A stretch of 64,000 nucleotides of DNA from UBA3792 sp045114775 (GTDB taxonomy: Bacteria > Bacillota > Clostridia > Christensenellales > CAG-138). The stretch lies in contig JBGULC010000023.1 in NCBI GenBank assembly GCA_045114775.1, forward strand, positions 19,627-83,626. Reading direction: 5' to 3'. Below the pieces are notes generated by a model. It searched no databases. It saw nothing but the letters and a program-made list of their open reading frames with translations, and was not told where the DNA came from. This document shows, in pieces, positions 1-8,653 of the stretch. The translations under genes were made by a program, and so were the position numbers. Position 1 is the stretch's first letter; each line of letters begins with the position of its first letter.

Positions 1-1
1 T

Positions 2-76
2 GCGAAGGAACTCGGCCGCGAGATCGCAACGCCCGACGAGGCGCGCGCGATCCTCGGCATGAAGCCGCTTCAATAA
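2..76 (+). CDS. kce: 3-keto-5-aminohexanoate cleavage enzyme, C-terminal fragment
   Basis: Only the last 24 codons and a TAA stop are inside the window; they read AKELGREIATPDEARAILGM followed by KPLQ. The EIATPDEAR stretch resembles the C-terminus of the Kce (BKACE) family, and the gene lies 50 bp upstream of kdd, its usual partner in lysine fermentation. Kce condenses 3-keto-5-aminohexanoate with acetyl-CoA to give acetoacetate and 3-aminobutyryl-CoA. The assignment rests on this short tail plus context. Confidence 0.7.
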   Translation, partial: AKELGREIATPDEARAILGMKPLQ

Positions 77-126
77 CCGGAATCCATACCAATCTTTTAT
101 AAAAATCAATTTCAGGAGGAATTACA

Positions 127-1179
127 ATGGAACAGATCAAGGGCAATAAGTACGGCACCCACCGCGTCATCGAGCCGAAAGGCGTTCTGACCCAGGCGGC
201 ATGGAAGATCGACAACGACATGACCAAGCGTTATTCCAACGAGATCATCTGCGACGTCATCTCCCTGAACATCGACTCCGCATCCTTCACGCAGATTGAG
301 GAAGCCTGCGGCGGCGACGAGCAGAAGATCGGCGAAATGATCCTCGGCATCGTGGCGGAGCGCGGCAAGCAGCAGAACCCGGTCACCGGATCCGGCGGCA
401 TGTTCATCGGCAAGGTCGCCTACATCGGCGAGGACCTTCTCAAAAAGCCGGACTTCGACCTCAAGGTCGGCGACAAGATCGCATCCCTCGTCTCCCTCTC
501 CATGACGCCCTTAAAGATCGACCGCATCAAGGCGATCCACAAGGACATCGACCGCGTGGACATCGACGGTCAGGCGGTGCTGTTTGAGTCCGCGATCTAC
601 GCGAAGCTGCCCGACGATATGTCCGAGGCGCTGGCGCTCGCGGCGCTCGACGTGGCAGGCGCGCCCGCGCAGGCAAGAAAGCTCCCGAAGGAAGGCGATT
701 CCGTGCTGATCCTCGGCGCAAACGGCAAGAGCGGTGTGCTCTGCGGCTGGGAAGCGCTGAAAAAGGTCGGCCCGAACGGCAAGGTCGTCGGCGTTGTAAG
801 AAACCCGAAGCAGGTCCCGGCTCTCATTGAGCTCGGCGTTTACACCGACGTCATCGTTGCGGACTGCACGAAGCCGGTCGAGGTGCTTGAAAAGGCGCTC
901 GAAGTCAACGGCGGCAAGGAATACGACATCTCCATCTGCTGCGTCAACATCGAATCCTGCGAGATGAGCGCGATCCTCCCTGTCCGCGACGACGGTCTCG
1001 TTTACTTCTTCTCGATGGCGACCTCCTTTACAAAGGCGGCTTTGGGCGCGGAGGGCGTCGGCAAGGACGTCACCATGATCGTCGGTAACGGCTACACCAA
1101 GAACCACGCCGAGATCACGCTGAACGTGCTCCGCGAGAACGCGAAGCTCAGAAAGCTGTTCGACGAAAAATACTGCTGA
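127..1179 (+). CDS. kdd: L-erythro-3,5-diaminohexanoate dehydrogenase
   Basis: 350-residue cytosolic NAD(P)-dependent oxidoreductase with an N-terminal medium-chain-dehydrogenase-like half and a Rossmann half; the nucleotide-binding loop GANGKSG lies at about residues 197-203. It oxidises and deaminates 3,5-diaminohexanoate to 3-keto-5-aminohexanoate, the substrate of the kce product upstream. A clear AGGAGG at about 114-119 supports the ATG. The length matches known Kdd proteins, and the placement between kce and kamA makes the call strong. Confidence 0.93.
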   Translation: MEQIKGNKYGTHRVIEPKGVLTQAAWKIDNDMTKRYSNEIICDVISLNIDSASFTQIEEACGGDEQKIGEMILGIVAERGKQQNPVTGSGGMFIGKVAYIGEDLLKKPDFDLKVGDKIASLVSLSMTPLKIDRIKAIHKDIDRVDIDGQAVLFESAIYAKLPDDMSEALALAALDVAGAPAQARKLPKEGDSVLILGANGKSGVLCGWEALKKVGPNGKVVGVVRNPKQVPALIELGVYTDVIVADCTKPVEVLEKALEVNGGKEYDISICCVNIESCEMSAILPVRDDGLVYFFSMATSFTKAALGAEGVGKDVTMIVGNGYTKNHAEITLNVLRENAKLRKLFDEKYC

Positions 1180-1248
1180 TTGATGCGCGGGAGCAAGGCA
1201 ACAACGCCCTGCTCTCGCAGTCTTTATTCCGACGACAGGAGGATTTTT

Positions 1249-2499
1249 ATGAAAACCCGAAACGGTTTATTCGCCGACGTTCCCGAAGAGCAGTGGAACG
1301 ACTGGCACTGGCAGGTACGAAACCGCGCCGAAACGCTTGACGATCTCAAGAAGGTCATGACGCTCACCCCCGAGGAGGAGGAAGGCGTCAAAAAGACGCT
1401 CGGCAAGCTCCGCATGGCGATCACGCCGTACTATCTCTCGCTGATCGACCTCGACGATCCCTACGATCCGATCCGCAAGATGGCGATCCCGCGCGCCGAG
1501 GAGCTCGACTACGCCGACTATGAGGACGCCGATCCGCTGCACGAGGATACCGATTCCCCGGTCCCCGGTCTTACCCACCGCTATCCGGACCGCGTGCTGT
1601 TCCTCATCACGGATATGTGCTCCATGTACTGCCGTCACTGCACGCGCCGCCGCTTCGCCGGACAGAACGACTGCGGCGTTCCCGCGGCGCAGATCGATAA
1701 GGGCATTGAATATGTCGCAAACCATCCCGAGGTCCGCGACGTGCTTCTTTCCGGCGGCGACGCGCTGATGGTCGGCGACAAGGTGCTCGAAAGCATCATT
1801 TCTCGGCTTCGCGCGATCCCGCACGTCGAGATCATCCGTCTCGGCTCGCGTACGCCGGTCGTGTGCCCGCAGCGCATCACGCCGGAGCTTTGCAATATGC
1901 TCAAGAAGTACCATCCCATCTGGGTCAACACGCACTTCAACACGCCGAAGGAATTCACGCCCGAAGCCGCGAAGGCGTGCGCCATGCTCGCGGACGCGGG
2001 CATCCCGCTGGGCAACCAGAGCGTGCTTTTAGCCAGCATCAACGACTGCAGCCACGTCATGATGGAGCTTGTGCACGGGCTCGTCAAGATGCGCGTGCGC
2101 CCGTACTACATCTACGCCTGCGACCCGTCCCTCGGTCTTTCGCACTTCCGCACGCCGGTCAGTAAAGGCATCGAGATCATGGAAGCGCTCCGCGGCCATA
2201 CCTCCGGCTACTGCGTACCGACGTTCGTGGTCGACGCGCCGGGCGGCGGCGGCAAGACGCCCGTCATGCCGAACTACCTGATCTCGCAGACGCCGAGAAA
2301 GGTCATCCTCAGAAACTTCGAGGGCGTCATCACGTCCTACACCGAGCCGGAGCATTATGTGCAGAACTGCCACTGCGACGTCTGCACGGGCAAGCGCAAG
2401 GTCGAAAAGACCGGCGTCGCGTACGTTGCCGAGGGCACCAAGCAGCACTATCTCGAGCCGACGAAGCTTCTCCGCAACGAGCGGCACGTCAAGCACTGA
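1249..2499 (+). CDS. kamA: L-lysine 2,3-aminomutase (radical SAM, PLP)
   Basis: Converts L-lysine to L-beta-lysine, the first step of anaerobic lysine fermentation. The open frame reaches back to 1180, but the ATG at 1249 follows an AGGAGG (1237-1243) and gives 416 residues, the same length as the clostridial enzyme. The radical SAM cluster motif C124-x3-C128-x2-C131 (CSMYCRHC) is present. The APGGGGKTP stretch near the C-terminal third carries the PLP lysine, and a Cys-rich segment (NCHCDVC) near the end fits the zinc site. kamD follows after 9 bp, so the two are co-transcribed. Confidence 0.96.
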   Translation: MKTRNGLFADVPEEQWNDWHWQVRNRAETLDDLKKVMTLTPEEEEGVKKTLGKLRMAITPYYLSLIDLDDPYDPIRKMAIPRAEELDYADYEDADPLHEDTDSPVPGLTHRYPDRVLFLITDMCSMYCRHCTRRRFAGQNDCGVPAAQIDKGIEYVANHPEVRDVLLSGGDALMVGDKVLESIISRLRAIPHVEIIRLGSRTPVVCPQRITPELCNMLKKYHPIWVNTHFNTPKEFTPEAAKACAMLADAGIPLGNQSVLLASINDCSHVMMELVHGLVKMRVRPYYIYACDPSLGLSHFRTPVSKGIEIMEALRGHTSGYCVPTFVVDAPGGGGKTPVMPNYLISQTPRKVILRNFEGVITSYTEPEHYVQNCHCDVCTGKRKVEKTGVAYVAEGTKQHYLEPTKLLRNERHVKH

Positions 2500-2508
2500 G
2501 GGCGCCTT

Positions 2509-4071
2509 ATGGAAAGCAAACTCGGCTTGAATTTTGATCTGGTCAATGAGGCGCGGGCAAGCGCGGCGCACGTCGCGGCGGACACGCAGCGCTTCATTGA
2601 CGTACACACGACCGTCACCGTCGAGCGTACCGTCTGCCGTCTTTTGGGCATCGACGGCGTGAACGACATGGACGTTCCCATGCCGAACGTGGTCGTGGAC
2701 TATCTCACCGAAAACGCGCTGCTGCCGATGGGCGCGGCGTGGATGCTCGGCACGGCGATTCTGGAGACCGGCCTCACGCCGCAGGGCGTCGCGGAGGCGA
2801 TCGACAAAGGCGAACTCGACCTTACGAAGCTTCCCGCGCACGGCGAAGCGGAGATCCGCAAAGCGCTTCAGCCCTATGTCGACGCCACGATGGCGCGGAT
2901 CAACCAAAACGTCGCGAAGCGCAACGAATACCTCGGCCGTTTCGGCGACAAACAAGGTCCGTACCTCTATATCATCGTCGCGACCGGCAACATCTACGAG
3001 GACATCATCCAGGCGAAGGCCGGCGCAAAGCAGGGCGCGGACATCATCGCGGTCATCCGCACGACGGGTCAGTCGCTATTGGACTACGTGCCCTACGGCG
3101 CGACGACCGAGGGCTTCGGCGGCACCTACGCCACGCAGGAGAACTTCCGCCTGATGCGCGCGGCGCTCGACGAGGTCGGCGAGGAGCAGCACCGGTACAT
3201 CCGGCTGTGCAACTACTGCTCCGGGCTGTGCATGCCCGAGATCGCGGCGATGGGCGCCTTGGAACGGCTCGACGTCATGCTGAACGACGCGCTGTACGGC
3301 ATCCTGTTCCGCGACATCAATATGCAGCGCACGATCGTCGACCAGTATTTTTCCCGCATCATCAACGGTTACGCGGGCGTCATCATCAACACCGGCGAGG
3401 ACAATTACCTCACGACCGACGACGCGATCACGTCCGCGCACACGGTCCTTGCGTCGCAGTTCCTCAACGAAGCGTTCGCAAAGTGCGCCGGCATGCGCGA
3501 GGAGCAGATGGGTCTCGGCCACGCGTTCGAGATGGACCCGGCGGTCGAAAACACGTTCCTGTATGAACTGGCGCAGGCGGAAATGGCGCGCGAGATCTTC
3601 CCGAACGCGCCGTTAAAGTACATGCCGCCGACCAAATACATGACCGGCAACATCTTCCGCGGACACATCCAGGACGCGCTCTTTAACATGGTCACGATCC
3701 TGACGAACCAGAAGCTGCACCTTTTGGGCATGATGACCGAGGCGATCCACACGCCGTTCATGTCGGACCGCGCGCTGTCGATCGAAAACGCGCAGTACAT
3801 CTTCCGCACGATGAAGGATCTGGGCTCCGAGCTCACCTTCAAGGAAGGCGGCATCATCCGCTCCCGCGCAAACGAGGTGCTCGTAAAGGCGACCGAGCTT
3901 TTGAAAGAAATCGAAACGCTCGGGCTGTTCACCACGCTTGAACGCGGCATCTTCGCGGACGTCAAGCGTCCGAAGGACGGCGGCAAGGGACTTCAAGGCG
4001 TCGTTTTGAAGGACGAACACTACTTCAACCCGTTTATCGAGGTCATGAAAGGCAAGGTGGCAAACGAATGA
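2509..4071 (+). CDS. kamD: beta-lysine 5,6-aminomutase, alpha subunit
   Basis: 520-residue large subunit of the adenosylcobalamin- and PLP-dependent lysine 5,6-aminomutase, which moves the terminal amino group of beta-lysine to give 3,5-diaminohexanoate. Length and start (MESKLGLNFDLVNEARASA) match the KamD family, a TIM-barrel substrate-binding subunit. The stop overlaps the kamE start by 4 bp, typical of translational coupling between two subunits. The MutS-like reactivation genes (kamB, kamC) that sit between kamA and kamD in some clostridia are absent here. Confidence 0.95.
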   Translation: MESKLGLNFDLVNEARASAAHVAADTQRFIDVHTTVTVERTVCRLLGIDGVNDMDVPMPNVVVDYLTENALLPMGAAWMLGTAILETGLTPQGVAEAIDKGELDLTKLPAHGEAEIRKALQPYVDATMARINQNVAKRNEYLGRFGDKQGPYLYIIVATGNIYEDIIQAKAGAKQGADIIAVIRTTGQSLLDYVPYGATTEGFGGTYATQENFRLMRAALDEVGEEQHRYIRLCNYCSGLCMPEIAAMGALERLDVMLNDALYGILFRDINMQRTIVDQYFSRIINGYAGVIINTGEDNYLTTDDAITSAHTVLASQFLNEAFAKCAGMREEQMGLGHAFEMDPAVENTFLYELAQAEMAREIFPNAPLKYMPPTKYMTGNIFRGHIQDALFNMVTILTNQKLHLLGMMTEAIHTPFMSDRALSIENAQYIFRTMKDLGSELTFKEGGIIRSRANEVLVKATELLKEIETLGLFTTLERGIFADVKRPKDGGKGLQGVVLKDEHYFNPFIEVMKGKVANE

Positions 4072-4856
4072 GCAGCGGACTTTACAACACGCATAAAATC
4101 GAATTCGATACCACGCTCGACCTTACGCGGCTGAAGCCGTACGGCGACACGATGAACGACGGCAAGGTGCAGCTGAGCTTCACCCTGCCGGTCAAGGACG
4201 ACGAGCGCGGCGTGGAAGCGGCGCGGCAGATCGCAAAGAAGATGGGTCTCGACGAGCCGAACGTGACGTATCACGCGCCGCTCGACAAGGAGTTCACGTT
4301 CTACGTGGTCTACGGCAGCTGCGTGCACACCGTCAACTACGAGGACATCCACGTCATCACCGTCGAATCTGAGGTGATGAGCATGGAGGAAACGAACGAC
4401 TACATCCGCGAGCACATCGGCAGAAAGGTCGTGATGGTAGGCGCCTCTACCGGCACTGACGCGCACACGGTCGGCATCGACGCGATCATGAACCGCAAGG
4501 GCTTCGCGGGACATTACGGTGTGGAGCGCTACGAGATGATCGAGGCCTATAACCTCGGCTCGCAGGTCGCAAACGAGGACTTCATCAAGAAAGCGCTTGA
4601 GGTCCACGCGGACGCGCTTCTGGTCTCGCAGACGGTCACGCAGAAGGACATCCACATCCAGAACCTCACGAACCTCATCGAGCTTCTGGAAGCCGAGGGA
4701 TTGCGCGATCGCTTCGTGGTGGTCTGCGGCGGTCCGCGCATCACGCATGAGCTTGCGAAGGAGCTGGGCTTCGACGCGGGCTTCGGCGCGGGCACGTACG
4801 GCGACGACGTGGCAAGCTTCGTCGTCACGGAAATGGTCAAACGCGGCATGAAATAA
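4068..4856 (+). CDS. kamE: beta-lysine 5,6-aminomutase, beta (cobalamin-binding) subunit
   Basis: 262-residue small subunit. The base-off cobalamin motif DxHxxG is visible as D131-A-H133-T-V-G136. Lys144, in MNRKGFAGHYG, occupies the position of the PLP-Schiff-base lysine of the characterised enzyme. The N-terminal ~100 residues form the dimerisation/PLP region and the rest is a Rossmann-type B12 domain. It overlaps kamD by 4 bp (ATGA). Activity requires B12, but no cobalamin gene or riboswitch is visible in the window. Confidence 0.95.
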   Translation: MSSGLYNTHKIEFDTTLDLTRLKPYGDTMNDGKVQLSFTLPVKDDERGVEAARQIAKKMGLDEPNVTYHAPLDKEFTFYVVYGSCVHTVNYEDIHVITVESEVMSMEETNDYIREHIGRKVVMVGASTGTDAHTVGIDAIMNRKGFAGHYGVERYEMIEAYNLGSQVANEDFIKKALEVHADALLVSQTVTQKDIHIQNLTNLIELLEAEGLRDRFVVVCGGPRITHELAKELGFDAGFGAGTYGDDVASFVVTEMVKRGMK

Positions 4857-4896
4857 GCCGCCAAGATAGATACGAAATCAACAAGGAGGAACAATC

Positions 4897-5589
4897 ATGG
4901 CAAAGAAACCGGTCATCACTGCCGCTGAGGCAGCGAAAATGATTCCCGACGGCGCTACGATCATGTGCGGCGGCTTTCTCGCCTGCGGACAGGCGCGCGC
5001 CATCGTCAAGGAGCTTGTAAAGCTCGGCACGAAGGACCTCACGCTGATCGCAAACGATATGGGTCGTGCGGTCGGTCCGATGGGTGAAGAGTTCTTCGGC
5101 ATTGCGGAGCTCATCCACAACCATCAGGTCAAGCGCGTGATCGCAACGCACGTCGGCATGACGCCCGAGGTCGGCGAACAGATGAACGCCGGCACGCTGG
5201 AAGTCAACCTGATCCCGCAGGGCTCCATGGCGGAGTGCATCCGCGCGGGCGGCGCGGGACTGGGCGGCGTTCTCACCCCCGTCGGCGTCGACACGCTGAT
5301 CGAGGAAAGCCCGCTCTGCCTCGGCAAACAGGAGATCGACGGCAAGCCGTATCTTCTGATGAAGCCGATCCATGCGGACTTTGCGCTCCTCGGCACCTAT
5401 AAGTGCGACGAAGCGGGCAACTGCTGGTACAAGGGCACGATGCGTAACTTCAACACCGTCATGGCGACCGCGGCGGACGTCGTCATCGCCGAGACCGAAT
5501 ACCTCGTTCCCGTCGGCGAGATCGAGCCCGAGAACATCCACACCTACGGCATGTGCGTGGACTATATCGTGGAAGGAGAGAGAAAGTAA
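4897..5589 (+). CDS. atoD: butyrate-acetoacetate CoA-transferase, subunit A
   Basis: 230-residue alpha subunit of a class I CoA-transferase (CtfA/AtoD family; N-terminal MIPDGATIMCGGFLACG matches the CoA-binding loop region). In lysine fermentation the enzyme moves CoA from butyryl-CoA to the acetoacetate produced by Kce, releasing butyrate. AAGGAGGAAC precedes the ATG. It is separated from kamE by 40 bp and overlaps atoA by one base (TAATG), so the two subunits are translated together. Confidence 0.92.
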   Translation: MAKKPVITAAEAAKMIPDGATIMCGGFLACGQARAIVKELVKLGTKDLTLIANDMGRAVGPMGEEFFGIAELIHNHQVKRVIATHVGMTPEVGEQMNAGTLEVNLIPQGSMAECIRAGGAGLGGVLTPVGVDTLIEESPLCLGKQEIDGKPYLLMKPIHADFALLGTYKCDEAGNCWYKGTMRNFNTVMATAADVVIAETEYLVPVGEIEPENIHTYGMCVDYIVEGERK

Positions 5590-6257
5590 TGGATAAGAAC
5601 GAAATCAAAGCGTTCATCGCAAAGCGCTGCGCGAAAGAACTGAAGGACGGCGACGTCGTCAACCTCGGCATCGGCCTCCCCACCATGATCCCCGGCTTCC
5701 TTCCCGAGGGTGTTGACCTCGTCATCCATGCCGAGCTCGGCATCGTCGGCGCGGGCGCAACTCCGAAGCCCGAAGACCCGAACTACGATCCGTACCATGT
5801 CGTCGACGCAGGCGGCAACGTCGCTTCCGTGGCGTTCGGCGGCGGCTTCATCGACTCCGCAACGAACTTCGGTCTGATTCGCGGGGGCCACGTGGACGCG
5901 TGCTTCCTCGGCGCGCTCGAAGTCGACCAGGAAGGCAACCTCGCAAACTGGATCATCCCCGGAAAAAGAATGCCCGGCATGGGCGGCGCAATGGACCTCT
6001 GCGTCGGCGCACGCAACTGCATCGTCTGCATGGAGCACACCGCGAAGGGCAACCCGAAGATCCTCGAAAAGTGCCGTCTCCCCTTGACCGCTTCGCATTG
6101 CGTCAAGAAGATCATCACCGAAATGTGCGTCCTCGAAGTCACCGAAAACGGACTTCTGATGACCGAGATCAACCCGGAATTCACCGTCGACCAGGTCAAG
6201 GCAGCCACCGCCGCCCCGATCACCGTCGCGGAGAACCTCAAAAGCATGATCGACTGA
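5589..6257 (+). CDS. atoA: butyrate-acetoacetate CoA-transferase, subunit B
   Basis: 222-residue beta subunit (CtfB/AtoA family) and partner of atoD. The ATG at 5589 overlaps the atoD stop; an in-frame extension to 5553 has no ribosome site of its own and is not needed. The NLGIGLPTMIPGF and GGAMDLCVGA blocks are typical of the family. The catalytic glutamate lies in HAELGIVGAG, where many relatives have SENGxxG, so the local sequence is a variant while the Glu is kept. Last gene of the lysine operon, followed by a terminator. Confidence 0.92.
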   Translation: MDKNEIKAFIAKRCAKELKDGDVVNLGIGLPTMIPGFLPEGVDLVIHAELGIVGAGATPKPEDPNYDPYHVVDAGGNVASVAFGGGFIDSATNFGLIRGGHVDACFLGALEVDQEGNLANWIIPGKRMPGMGGAMDLCVGARNCIVCMEHTAKGNPKILEKCRLPLTASHCVKKIITEMCVLEVTENGLLMTEINPEFTVDQVKAATAAPITVAENLKSMID

Positions 6258-6270
6258 TCAACCGCATTAC

Positions 6271-6299
6271 AAAAGCCCGACCGAAAGGCCGGGCTTTTT
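6271..6299 (+). terminator. Rho-independent terminator after atoA
   Basis: AAAAGCCCG and CGGGCTTTTT form a strong stem with a ~10-nt loop and a T tract, 13 bp after the atoA stop. It ends the lysine operon. Confidence 0.9.
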
Positions 6300-6310
6300 C
6301 ATGTAGTAGC

Positions 6311-6426
6311 AAGGGCTTCCCCCTTGGGTGGGGAAGCTGTCACCGAAGGTGACTGATGAGGGGGATTACAAGGGAACCTTATCCACCGCAAGCGGTCCCC
6401 CTTCCCCATGCTGATGCAGGGAAGGC
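6311..6426. repeat. Dispersed intergenic repeat, copy 1
   Basis: Contains the block GGGGAAGCTGTCACCGAAGG followed by TGACTGATGAGG, flanked by complementary GGCTTCCCC and GGGAAGGC ends. Copy 2 (45854-45997) has the same block in the opposite orientation. Short self-complementary elements of this style occur in many gut clostridial genomes. No transposase or ORF is associated. Confidence 0.8.
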
Positions 6427-6436
6427 AAAACACCTC

Positions 6437-7444
6437 TCATTCGAAGATTTCCTTTGAAACAGGAATATACACCATCTGCAAAGGAATAATCCTTTTATAC
6501 TTTTCGCTTAAATCTCCGTAATACTTGGTTATCAAATCAACTAATTCCGTTCCGTTTATTCCTCGAATACTCGGTGTTTTCTGCAAAAAATCTTTTGCTT
6601 TCTTCGTATAATCCGAAAGGGTGACAAACAGGCCATAATCACCCGTTTGCATTGCACCTTTCAAAGATTGTATCGTGGCTTCTTTGATTTCGCTGTCCTG
6701 ACTCTTGACCTGTACTATAATTCGCGGCGGAAGCTCATCTTTATAAGCCGTAATGTCGATCCCGCTGTCTCCTCCATGCGGCGATACTTTTGTACGATAA
6801 CCCATTGCTCTCAACAGATCGGCTACAAATTCTTCAAGATCGTACCCTTTCAGCTGTCGGCTGAGTTCTTTCAAAATAAAGTCTCTTGTGCTTTCAATAA
6901 TCTCTTCTGCAGTAGCAGCTACTGTTTCATCCTCGTTTTCAGGATCATTTACTTTTTTGAACCCTTTGTCAAGCGCTCCGAGGAACTCGTCTACATAGTT
7001 CTTTACCATGAAAAAAGATAAGGCAGAACCGATCTCGTATAGCGCGCCCTGCGTAAAATAGGTCCTCGGGAATTGTTTTAACCATTTGACTTTCCGTGTT
7101 TGTACATACTCCGGTTGTGCAGCATCATAACGATATGCTCCCTCAATCATACCTATATGCACCTGTCGATCGCTCTTTGACGGGTAAACCACATAATCGC
7201 CGATTTGTGCCTCGCAGCAAAAGCGGTGCAGCATTCCTGCGCCGTTTGCTATGTTCCCTTTTTTCGCGTCAACATATACTTCCGTATACCGTTTTTTGAA
7301 CGCTTCACGATCAGAGCCGAGGATACTCAGGTCTCCCATCTCTTTCCATCCGATTGCAATGATGCTTTCTTTGCAAAATAGACTGTCATCCTTACAATGA
7401 ATGCCCCAAACTCGTTTTTCCTTTTTCTTGTTTTTATCTTCCAT
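6437..7444 (-). CDS. Mrr-like restriction endonuclease with N-terminal EVE/PUA-like domain
   Basis: 335-residue protein. Residues ~10-150 (IHCKDDSL...IAIGW...GDLSIL) resemble the modified-base-reading EVE/McrB-N-like domains found in front of nucleases. The C-terminal ~150 residues form an Mrr-type PD-(D/E)xK nuclease: GYDLEEFVADLLRAMGY, GGDSGIDI and the catalytic IIVQVKS. It probably cuts modified foreign DNA (inference). The ATG at 7444 has GGAG 6 bp upstream; the longer frame to 7468 has none. The gene is clearly AT-richer than both neighbours and lies between a dispersed repeat and the etf terminator, so it looks acquired. No methyltransferase is adjacent, consistent with a stand-alone modification-dependent enzyme. 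Confidence 0.8.
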   Translation of the reverse strand: MEDKNKKKEKRVWGIHCKDDSLFCKESIIAIGWKEMGDLSILGSDREAFKKRYTEVYVDAKKGNIANGAGMLHRFCCEAQIGDYVVYPSKSDRQVHIGMIEGAYRYDAAQPEYVQTRKVKWLKQFPRTYFTQGALYEIGSALSFFMVKNYVDEFLGALDKGFKKVNDPENEDETVAATAEEIIESTRDFILKELSRQLKGYDLEEFVADLLRAMGYRTKVSPHGGDSGIDITAYKDELPPRIIVQVKSQDSEIKEATIQSLKGAMQTGDYGLFVTLSDYTKKAKDFLQKTPSIRGINGTELVDLITKYYGDLSEKYKRIIPLQMVYIPVSKEIFE

Positions 7445-7470
7445 GATACACTCCGCTATTATTCCCATTC

Positions 7471-7507
7471 AAAAAACGCGTCCCGAGGAGCAAGTCCCCG
7501 GGACGTA
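7471..7507 (-). terminator. Terminator of the butyrate operon
   Basis: On the - strand ACGTCCCGGGGA pairs with TCCTCGGGACGCGT around a 5-nt loop, followed by TTTTTT. It lies 10 bp after the etfA stop. Confidence 0.88.
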
Positions 7508-7516
7508 TCGCTTTTC

Positions 7517-8635
7517 TTATTTCTCCGCTTTCGCCGCGCGGATGGATTCGATCAGCTCCGGAACGACTTTGAAGAGGTCGCCCACGATGCCGTAGTCCGC
7601 ACATTCGAAGATCGGGGCGGTCTCGTTCTTGTTGACCGCGATGATGCATTCGGATTCCTGCATGCCCGCCTTGTGCTGGATCGCGCCGGAAATGCCGAGC
7701 GCGACGTACACCTTCGGGTGGACCGTCTTGCCGGTCTGGCCGACCTGATGATCCGCGCCGATCCAGCCCGCGTCGACGCAGGCACGGGACGCGCCGACCA
7801 CGCCGCCGAGCTCGTTTGCAAGCTCTTCCGCAAGGGCAAGACCCTTTTCGACGTCCTTGCTGATGCCGCGGCCGACGGAGACGATATAGTCTGCGCCGAT
7901 CAGATCGACGAGCTTCTTCGCCGCCTTGACGACCTCGACGACCTCGGTCTTGATATCCTCGGCGCTGAGTTCAAACGCGGGATGCAGAAGCTCAACCTCG
8001 CGCGGGTTCTCGCGGCGCTTCATCACGCCGGGACGCACCGTCGCCATTGCGGGACGGAAGCGCGGGCAGATGATGGACGCCATCAGGTGACCGCCGAAAG
8101 CCGGGCGGGTCATCTTGAGGTCGCGCGCGACGGAGTGATCCGCGCCCGCGAGCTTGACGCTCTTGGTGCGCTCGATGCGGTCCTCGGGAAGCGTGGACGC
8201 TTCGCGGAGGAACTGCTGATAGTTATTGAGGTCGATATCCAGATGCGTGCAGTCCGCGCAGAGACCGGTGTGCAGTCTTGCCGCGCAGCGCGGCGCGAGA
8301 TCGCGTCCGATCGTGGATGCGCCGAAGAGAAGGATCTCGGGTTTGAATTCCTCGACCGCGTCGACGATGACCTTGGCGTATGCGTCGGTCGTGAATGTGC
8401 CGAGAAGCGGGCTATTGTAGACGTAGACCTTGTCCGCGCCGTAGAGGCCGAGCTCCTTAGCAATGCCGTCGACGTTGTCGCCGAGCAGGACGCCGCAAAG
8501 CTCCACGCCGAGCTCGTCGGCAAGCTTGCGTCCCTCGCTGATCAGTTCAAAGGTGGTCGGCATCATTTCGCCGTTGCGCTGTTCGCAGAAGACCCAAACG
8601 TTCTTGAAAGCTTCGATTTCGCTGCTGTTAAACAT
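7517..8635 (-). CDS. etfA: Electron transfer flavoprotein, alpha subunit
   Basis: 372-residue EtfA. The N-terminal domain resembles EtfB. The C-terminal FAD-binding domain contains VGQTGKTVHPKVYVALGISG and AIQHKAGM, the classic FAD signature. With EtfB and butyryl-CoA dehydrogenase it should form the complex that reduces crotonyl-CoA and, in clostridia, bifurcates electrons from NADH to ferredoxin (family knowledge). It is last in the operon, 18 bp after etfB. No ferredoxin domain is fused at the N-terminus. Confidence 0.95.
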   Translation of the reverse strand: MFNSSEIEAFKNVWVFCEQRNGEMMPTTFELISEGRKLADELGVELCGVLLGDNVDGIAKELGLYGADKVYVYNSPLLGTFTTDAYAKVIVDAVEEFKPEILLFGASTIGRDLAPRCAARLHTGLCADCTHLDIDLNNYQQFLREASTLPEDRIERTKSVKLAGADHSVARDLKMTRPAFGGHLMASIICPRFRPAMATVRPGVMKRRENPREVELLHPAFELSAEDIKTEVVEVVKAAKKLVDLIGADYIVSVGRGISKDVEKGLALAEELANELGGVVGASRACVDAGWIGADHQVGQTGKTVHPKVYVALGISGAIQHKAGMQESECIIAVNKNETAPIFECADYGIVGDLFKVVPELIESIRAAKAEK

Positions 8636-8653
8636 GATTCCGTTCCCCCTTCC

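Noticed and set aside
2029..2955. Long antisense open frames over kamA/kamD and many other genes (for example 7397-8785, 37292-39424, 42361-44511, 59464-62859)
   Set aside because: Arg/Asp/His-rich translations mirroring high-GC coding sequence on the other strand; no ribosome sites and no recognisable domains.
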